Below are positions 6,117 through 8,931 of a stretch of DNA of 8,931 nucleotides, in pieces. The first letter of the stretch is position 1; each line of letters begins with the position of its first letter. This DNA comes from UMGS363 sp051891935 (GTDB lineage: Bacteria; Bacillota; Clostridia; Oscillospirales; Ruminococcaceae), in the NCBI GenBank assembly GCA_051891935.1, contig JBJFFR010000138.1, forward strand, positions 1-8,931, given 5' to 3'. Below the pieces are notes generated by a model. That model saw only the letters and a list, made by a program, of their open reading frames with translations. It was not told the origin of the DNA and made no database searches. The position numbers and the translations under genes were made by a program.

Positions 6117-6611
6117 CTATATAAAATTATATTTCACGCTTTCAAGCTGTTCCGTCTGACCTATTTCCGACCATATATTGTTGGGAAGATACAGGGACGG
6201 AGATTTTTTCAGCTTTACAGCGCCCGTAATACTAAGCATTTCCGCCACAAACTGAGAGCAGAAATAATGATTTTTCCTCTTGAACGGTATTTTCAGAAGA
6301 CACATCAGAACACCGAATCTTGTGTATTTGTAATCGGGTCTGTTTTCTATAAAACGCCCGATCTCATCTTTCAGCCGTTCATATGATTCGTCGGAAATGC
6401 GGAGCGTAAAGCTTGCACTTCGTTCAACTCCTCGTCTGCGGTGCTTTTTGACAGTTTCAATACAGAAGCCCCGATAATTAAAGCTGTACATCTCACCGAG
6501 TTCTTCGTCCAAAGAAATGGAAGCGTGAGTATAACCGAAGCCGTAAAGCATATACAGGATATTTGACATGCGGTCGGTATATTTTGTAAGCACCACAGAC
6601 ACTTTTTTCAT
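6117..6611 (-). CDS. Permuted papain-fold (NlpC/P60-, YiiX-like) protein
   Basis: This 164-aa protein starts at 6611 with a strong AAGGAGG about 9 nt upstream. A THASISLDE segment places a histidine at 29, and NHYFCSQFVAEML places a cysteine at 118. His-before-Cys order with this spacing, a hydrophobic lead-in and a later YLPNN-type segment fit the circularly permuted papain-like superfamily, whose members hydrolyse or transfer amide or acyl groups (family knowledge). There is no signal peptide, so it probably acts in the cytoplasm or at the inner membrane face, not on exported wall. It is the first gene of the operon with two hydrophobic peptides and a radical SAM enzyme, under the direct-repeat promoter. 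A peptidase or acyltransferase acting on the small peptides or on lipids is an inference only. Confidence 0.75.
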   Translation of the reverse strand: MKKVSVVLTKYTDRMSNILYMLYGFGYTHASISLDEELGEMYSFNYRGFCIETVKKHRRRGVERSASFTLRISDESYERLKDEIGRFIENRPDYKYTRFGVLMCLLKIPFKRKNHYFCSQFVAEMLSITGAVKLKKSPSLYLPNNIWSEIGQTEQLESVKYNFI

Positions 6612-6723
6612 CGTTCAGTCCTCCTTTTTCGATGCAGTCACCCTTCCGGGAACACATAAAGGTATTTGATCTCCCAATCAAGCTCTGCCTTAGTATTCTC
6701 ACTCCTGTCTTTTGAATGACTAA

Positions 6724-6803
6724 ATTATAATCTACTCATGTTTGTGAAATGTTTCAAATATGTTTGAGTTTTGTTATTGCTTCTTCTGTCCCTAAGGTTA
6801 CGG
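6724..6803 (-). promoter_or_regulatory. Direct-repeat promoter of the 6611-4530 operon
   Basis: On the minus strand the -10 box TATAAT is at 6729-6724. The C residues of four (A/T)AACA units lie at 6740, 6751, 6762 and 6773, exactly 11 bp apart, and the first is 11 bp from the -10 box. The three nearest read AAACAT; the outermost reads TAACA. The -35 position reads ACATTT. CCGTAACC (6803-6796) lies further upstream, 33 bp farther from the -10 box than in the regulator promoter. The start would be about 6717, leaving a leader of roughly 105 nt. Confidence 0.75.
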
Positions 6804-6828
6804 ATAAATCTAAAAGAGTGCAGAACAG

Positions 6829-6924
6829 TTAAAACCGAAGCGATCTCAACTTTCGCCTATTGGTAACATAGGTCAGCAATCTTTTCGGTATATCGTAAAT
6901 CGGAATATGCTTGATGATTGACAA
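6829..6924 (-). pseudogene. Relaxase (MobA-like) truncated after about 22 codons
   Basis: Immediately after the mobC stop, a TTG start at 6924 opens a 31-codon frame. It begins MSIIKHIPIYDIPKRLLTYV, then TN, which reads like the N-terminus of a Firmicute MOB-family relaxase, including a Tyr near position 10. After Thr-Asn the sequence becomes RRKLRSLRF and stops, with no continuing similarity in any frame that I can see. A full relaxase is several hundred residues, so the gene is a 5' remnant. The position directly after mobC is where a relaxase gene normally lies. The point of divergence (about 6855-6866) probably marks the junction with non-mobile DNA. Confidence 0.6.
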
Positions 6925-6932
6925 AAACTCAC

Positions 6933-7274
6933 TTATGAAATGTAAGTCGGAGAGATTTCAAACAAATAATTCTGCATAGCAGTCCGGAAATATTTGAATT
7001 CCTCCTGCATATCCTCAATGTCCTTCTGCGTAACCGCCCCTGACTCATTTGCGACCTTTGCGATCTGATTGAGATTGTTGCCGATGGAGAGGAAGGCTCT
7101 TTTCAAAGTCACAAGTTCCTTGAGTTCATAATATTTGATCTCACCCTTTACTGACATTCTGCGAATGTAAGTGCCTGTCCGCAGCCTTGCAGACTTTGCT
7201 TTCTTGCAGATCACCTCCCATTCTTCGGGAGTAAATCCTATAAGTTTCTTTATCATATCTTTTCCGTATGGCAT
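6933..7274 (-). CDS. mobC: MobC-like mobilization accessory protein
   Basis: This 113-aa protein starts at 7274, preceded by AAAGGAG. The N-terminal part (about 12-45, FTPEEWEVICKKAKSARLRTG and on) fits a ribbon-helix-helix DNA-binding segment. The C-terminal part has the MobC signature IGNNLNQIAKVAN (64-76). MobC proteins bind oriT and help the relaxase nick it (family knowledge). Here oriT-like DNA lies directly upstream and the relaxase is reduced to a stub, so the protein could support transfer only if a relaxase is supplied in trans. The gene looks intact. Confidence 0.88.
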   Translation of the reverse strand: MPYGKDMIKKLIGFTPEEWEVICKKAKSARLRTGTYIRRMSVKGEIKYYELKELVTLKRAFLSIGNNLNQIAKVANESGAVTQKDIEDMQEEFKYFRTAMQNYLFEISPTYIS

Positions 7275-7304
7275 ATTTCTATCTCCTTTATATATGTATC
7301 GGGT

Positions 7305-7322
7305 TTCAGGGCTGCCCCTGAA
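7305..7322. repeat. 7-bp hairpin in the mobC leader
   Basis: TTCAGGG (7305-7311) and CCCTGAA (7316-7322) form a perfect stem around a 4-nt loop. It lies between the presumed nick site and the mobC ribosome site. It could be a MobC operator or part of oriT. No T-tract follows on the minus strand, so it is not a clear terminator. Confidence 0.5.
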
Positions 7323-7333
7323 TTTGCGTGTTA

Positions 7334-7378
7334 TAGGGCACGCAAAGCGAAAAGGTATATACCTTTTCAACGCTTGCG
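7334..7378 (-). other. oriT: Putative origin of transfer (oriT)
   Basis: A palindrome AAAAGGTATATACCTTTT is centred at 7358/7359 and extends by one pair each side (7349-7368). Outer arms CGCAAAGCG (7341-7349) and CGCTTGCG (7371-7378) continue the symmetry with small bulges. Read on the minus strand, the repeat is followed by GCGTGCCCT then ATAAC. An inverted repeat followed by a (T)GCG(C/T)GCCCT core is the layout of RSF1010/pSK41-type origins, where nicking occurs after the final T (established for those plasmids; applied here by analogy, nick near 7335/7334). Its place immediately upstream of mobC supports the call. Confidence 0.6.
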
Positions 7379-7549
7379 GGTATCTGCCCCACCACCTGTC
7401 CAACCATTAGATTCGCCTTTAGGGAATAGTGTAAAGCTATTGCTTTCAAAAGGTTTACGGGCAGGCATTGTGAAACCGTAAGTTGCAAAAAATCTCAAAT
7501 CTTGTAATTGAGGATTTCTCATTTTTGAAAAATTGACGATCACCCATCT

Positions 7550-7605
7550 GAGCAGAAATGCAAATCTATGAAAAACGATTTTTTTCAAATCTGCATTTTC
7601 TGCTC
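7550..7605. repeat. Long imperfect inverted repeat
   Basis: GAGCAGAAATGCA (7550-7562) pairs with TGCATTTTCTGCTC (7592-7605) with one bulged base. Pairing continues inward through ATCT/AAAT and GAAAAA/TTTTTTC segments, leaving a loop of only a few bases. The whole element can fold into a hairpin of more than 50 nt. It lies downstream of repA and upstream of oriT. It may end repA transcription, although no clean T-tract follows on the minus strand, or act as a single-strand or double-strand origin structure. Confidence 0.55.
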
Positions 7606-7627
7606 CGCCGGGATTTGAAGGAATTTC

Positions 7628-7641
7628 ATTTTTGCAAAAAT
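7628..7641. repeat. 14-bp perfect palindrome after repA
   Basis: ATTTTTGCAAAAAT is a perfect palindrome about 25 bp beyond the repA stop. On the minus strand it is a weak AT-rich hairpin. A similar but imperfect segment lies near 7520-7533 (ATTTTTGAAAAATT), so the two may be related sites for one protein. Confidence 0.4.
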
Positions 7642-7666
7642 CATAATTACAATACTGTCGAAAAAT

Positions 7667-8629
7667 TCAATCTATCATCTTCAATCCGGTATTCGCTGTA
7701 AAACCTGAGAATGTTGAGAGGTTGAAAGTGTGGCTCGCATTGTAAAGCACAGCTGCAATGTATCTGTCAACCTGTGAGATCTGATTCGGATTATTGAGAA
7801 CATTGTGGAGAGCAGACATAATATGCTCACTCGTAAGTCTGCCAAACGCCGCCTTTGCCGCTTCATCGGAAATCTTCTTTCCGCCAACATACACACTGCG
7901 TTCACCGCTAAGAACATCAACAATGATCTCCTTGATTTCCTCAACCATACCTCTGACTGATTCATCATCATTGCTCATAAGGCAGTCATAGTCAATATTT
8001 GATTTTACGGTTTCTTCAATTGCTGCCCTATCAATCCTTTCATTCATTCCGAAATTTCCGGAATCCGAAAAGCTCTGCTCGCACGCCTGAGTGAATGACT
8101 GATTGTCAGTATAACTCATATCAGTCTTATTAGGGTAAGTATAATTACATTCCCCTTTTGAACATTCCAGAGTGTTATTTTTGCACACATCGGAATTTTC
8201 ATTTTCACAATTCATAAATTCCGATTTTGAACATTCACTTGACTTTTCAGCTTTTTTCCTTTCAGAACTCTCGCCAACAAAGAACTTTTTCACATATATA
8301 AGCGTCGGCAATCCAAAACCTCTGCGCTTCTTGTGGATAAGTCCGATGCCGTTTTCATCATCAAGCTCCTTAAGAATACGGACAGCAAGGTTTGTCCCGC
8401 AGCCCATCGTTTCCGCAATTTCATCAATCGTGTAAATTATGTAAACTCGGTTATTCTCGTCAAGCCAGCCATTCTTCATACTGAGGTTCATTCTATCCAG
8501 AAGCAGCGAGTACATGATCTTCGCTTCGTTCGACAGAGTTCCGAATCTCTCCTTGTCTGTGAAAAAGGCTCTTGGTATCTTTATGAAATTAAACTGCTCG
8601 GCTTCTGTGCCGTAATAGTATTCGTACAT
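7667..8629 (-). CDS. repA: RepA_N-family replication initiator
   Basis: This 320-aa protein starts at 8629, chosen because TTGGAGG lies at proper spacing upstream; an earlier in-frame ATG at 8668 falls inside the leader hairpin. The N-terminal 120 residues show the RepA_N winged-helix pattern: FIKIPRAFFTD, LSNEAKIMYSLLLDRM, YTIDEIAETMGC and RGFGLPTLIYVKKF. A Cys/Ser/Asn-rich linker (about 121-200) follows, then a conserved C-terminal helical domain (about 205-320). RepA_N proteins initiate theta replication of Firmicute plasmids and are also carried by integrative elements (family knowledge). With oriT and mobC downstream, it fits the replication module of a mobilizable element. It looks intact. 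Confidence 0.88.
   Translation of the reverse strand: MYEYYYGTEAEQFNFIKIPRAFFTDKERFGTLSNEAKIMYSLLLDRMNLSMKNGWLDENNRVYIIYTIDEIAETMGCGTNLAVRILKELDDENGIGLIHKKRRGFGLPTLIYVKKFFVGESSERKKAEKSSECSKSEFMNCENENSDVCKNNTLECSKGECNYTYPNKTDMSYTDNQSFTQACEQSFSDSGNFGMNERIDRAAIEETVKSNIDYDCLMSNDDESVRGMVEEIKEIIVDVLSGERSVYVGGKKISDEAAKAAFGRLTSEHIMSALHNVLNNPNQISQVDRYIAAVLYNASHTFNLSTFSGFTANTGLKMID
8156..8236. repeat. 12-bp direct repeats inside the repA linker
   Basis: TTTTGAACATTC occurs at 8156-8167 and again at 8225-8236, 69 bp apart and in the same frame (each encodes ECSK). Origins of RepA_N plasmids lie within the central part of the rep gene (established for several members), so these are candidate initiator-binding repeats. 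Two copies are few, and they could simply be protein-level repeats. Confidence 0.35.
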
Positions 8630-8645
8630 TTGTATTTCCTCCAAA

Positions 8646-8685
8646 TAAAAATCTCCTGCAAACCGCATAACAGTTTGCAGGAGAT
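8646..8685 (-). terminator. Leader attenuator of repA
   Basis: A perfect 13-bp stem pairs ATCTCCTGCAAAC (8651-8663) with its complement (8673-8685) around a 9-nt loop. On the minus strand it is followed directly by TTTTTATT and then by the repA ribosome site. An intrinsic terminator between promoter and start codon would end most transcripts before repA. The stem also holds CTCC, which could pair with the GGAGG ribosome site. Antisense-controlled attenuation of this form is known for other Gram-positive rep genes; here it is inferred from structure. Confidence 0.75.
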
Positions 8686-8708
8686 CCTACGAATTCCTAC
8701 CGCCACCG

Positions 8709-8740
8709 AATGACTGTCAAAGTCATTTTGTGACATTATA
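8709..8740 (-). promoter_or_regulatory. repA promoter with overlapping inverted repeat
   Basis: On the minus strand TATAAT is at 8740-8735, with no good -35 box upstream. The predicted start is near 8728. AATGACT (8709-8715) and AGTCATT (8721-8727) form a 7-bp inverted repeat around a 5-nt spacer, placed across the first transcribed bases, where a repressor would block initiation. The attenuator lies just downstream. Confidence 0.5.
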
Positions 8741-8812
8741 TAATTTTACCGCATGGCATTTATCAGATTTGCACAATGCCTGACACACCCTTGATTTAGT
8801 GAGAAGCATAAG

Positions 8813-8845
8813 AAAAACCTCGCAAATGGCTTAAATGCGAGGTTT
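8813..8845 (-). terminator. Terminator of the tRNA-Asn gene
   Basis: AAACCTCGCA (8815-8824) and TGCGAGGTTT (8836-8845) form a perfect 10-bp stem with an 11-nt loop. On the minus strand the stem ends in TTT and continues TTCTTATG. It lies 6 bp after the tRNA 3' end and stops read-through into the repA region. Confidence 0.8.
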
Positions 8846-8850
8846 ATTCG

Positions 8851-8927
8851 TGGCTCCCCAGGCAAGACTCGAACTTGCGACACCCTGATTAACAGTCAGG
8901 TGCTACTACCGACTGAGCTACTGAGGA
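8851..8927 (-). tRNA. tRNA-Asn (anticodon GTT)
   Basis: On the minus strand the gene begins TCCTCAG at 8927 and ends CTGGGGA, discriminator G and an encoded CCA (8853-8851). The acceptor stem pairs with one G-T wobble. The D-arm (AGCTCAGTCGGTAGTAGC), anticodon loop CTGTTAA and T-arm with GTTCGAGTC are all present. The anticodon GTT reads Asn codons. The 3' end faces the mobile region; tRNA 3' ends are common integration targets. Only a few bases upstream are visible. Confidence 0.95.
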
Positions 8928-8931
8928 ATAT

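Larger units (their letters stand above)
7275..7666. other. Intergenic region between mobC and repA
   Basis: These 392 bases have no convincing gene. From mobC outward they contain a short hairpin (7305-7322), the oriT-like repeat (7335-7378), a possibly coding-like minus-strand stretch (about 7367-7465), a long imperfect inverted repeat (7550-7605) and a perfect 14-bp palindrome (7628-7641). Concentrated symmetry of this kind is usual for transfer and replication control regions. Confidence 0.6.

Noticed and set aside
6493..6702. 69-aa minus-strand frame overlapping the start of the papain-like gene
   Set aside because: It uses a GTG start with poor ribosome spacing and runs out of frame through a well-supported gene; its Arg-rich, low-complexity tail is typical of a shadow.
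8815..8927. Visible att duplication of the tRNA-Asn 3' end within the window
   Set aside because: I found no second copy of the tRNA 3' segment and no integrase gene, so integration at this tRNA remains a possibility rather than an annotated att site.

Overview
The window looks like chromosomal accessory DNA from a low-to-mid GC Firmicute of the gut Clostridia, most likely Oscillospiraceae/Ruminococcus. The grounds are strong AGGAGG-type ribosome sites, AT-rich intergenic DNA, a RepA_N-type initiator next to a MobC gene, and small membrane-protein families I associate with Ruminococcaceae. The taxonomic call is inference; no rRNA is present.

Layout. Bases 1-498 hold no convincing gene but contain a 10-bp tandem repeat, a possible small RNA and a regulated promoter. 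A plus-strand pair follows: a two-helix membrane protein (499-876) and a 76-aa protein made of 11-residue repeats (881-1111). It ends at a bidirectional terminator shared with a convergent paralogue of the first protein (1173-1544, minus). Upstream on the minus strand is a three-gene operon: OmpR-type response regulator (3575-4246), short-loop sensor histidine kinase (2490-3578) and an eight-helix membrane protein (1610-2512), joined by ATGA and 23-bp overlaps. A second minus-strand operon (6611 down to 4530) encodes a permuted papain/NlpC-P60-like protein, a 32-aa hydrophobic peptide, a radical SAM/SPASM-like enzyme and a 30-aa hydrophobic peptide.

Main finding. Four promoters here, on both strands, share one architecture: copies of a (A/T)AACA element at exact 11-bp steps, with the C of the last copy exactly 11 bp before a TATAAT-like -10 box, and no recognisable -35 box. 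They drive 499-1111, 1544, the regulator operon itself and the 6611 operon. A weaker fifth site lies at about 136-166. The simplest reading is that the regulator encoded here binds these direct repeats and activates a self-contained, autoregulated membrane or envelope-stress regulon. The inducing signal and the radical SAM substrate cannot be read from the sequence.

Mobile part. From about 6830 to the right end there is a decayed mobilizable element: a RepA_N-like initiator gene with a leader attenuator, an oriT-like inverted repeat, mobC, and a relaxase gene cut to 31 codons directly after mobC. A tRNA-Asn(GTT) gene with its 3' end facing the element closes the window and is a plausible integration target, though no integrase or duplicated att site is visible. 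The relaxase truncation at about 6829-6866 marks the junction between mobilization module and regulon.
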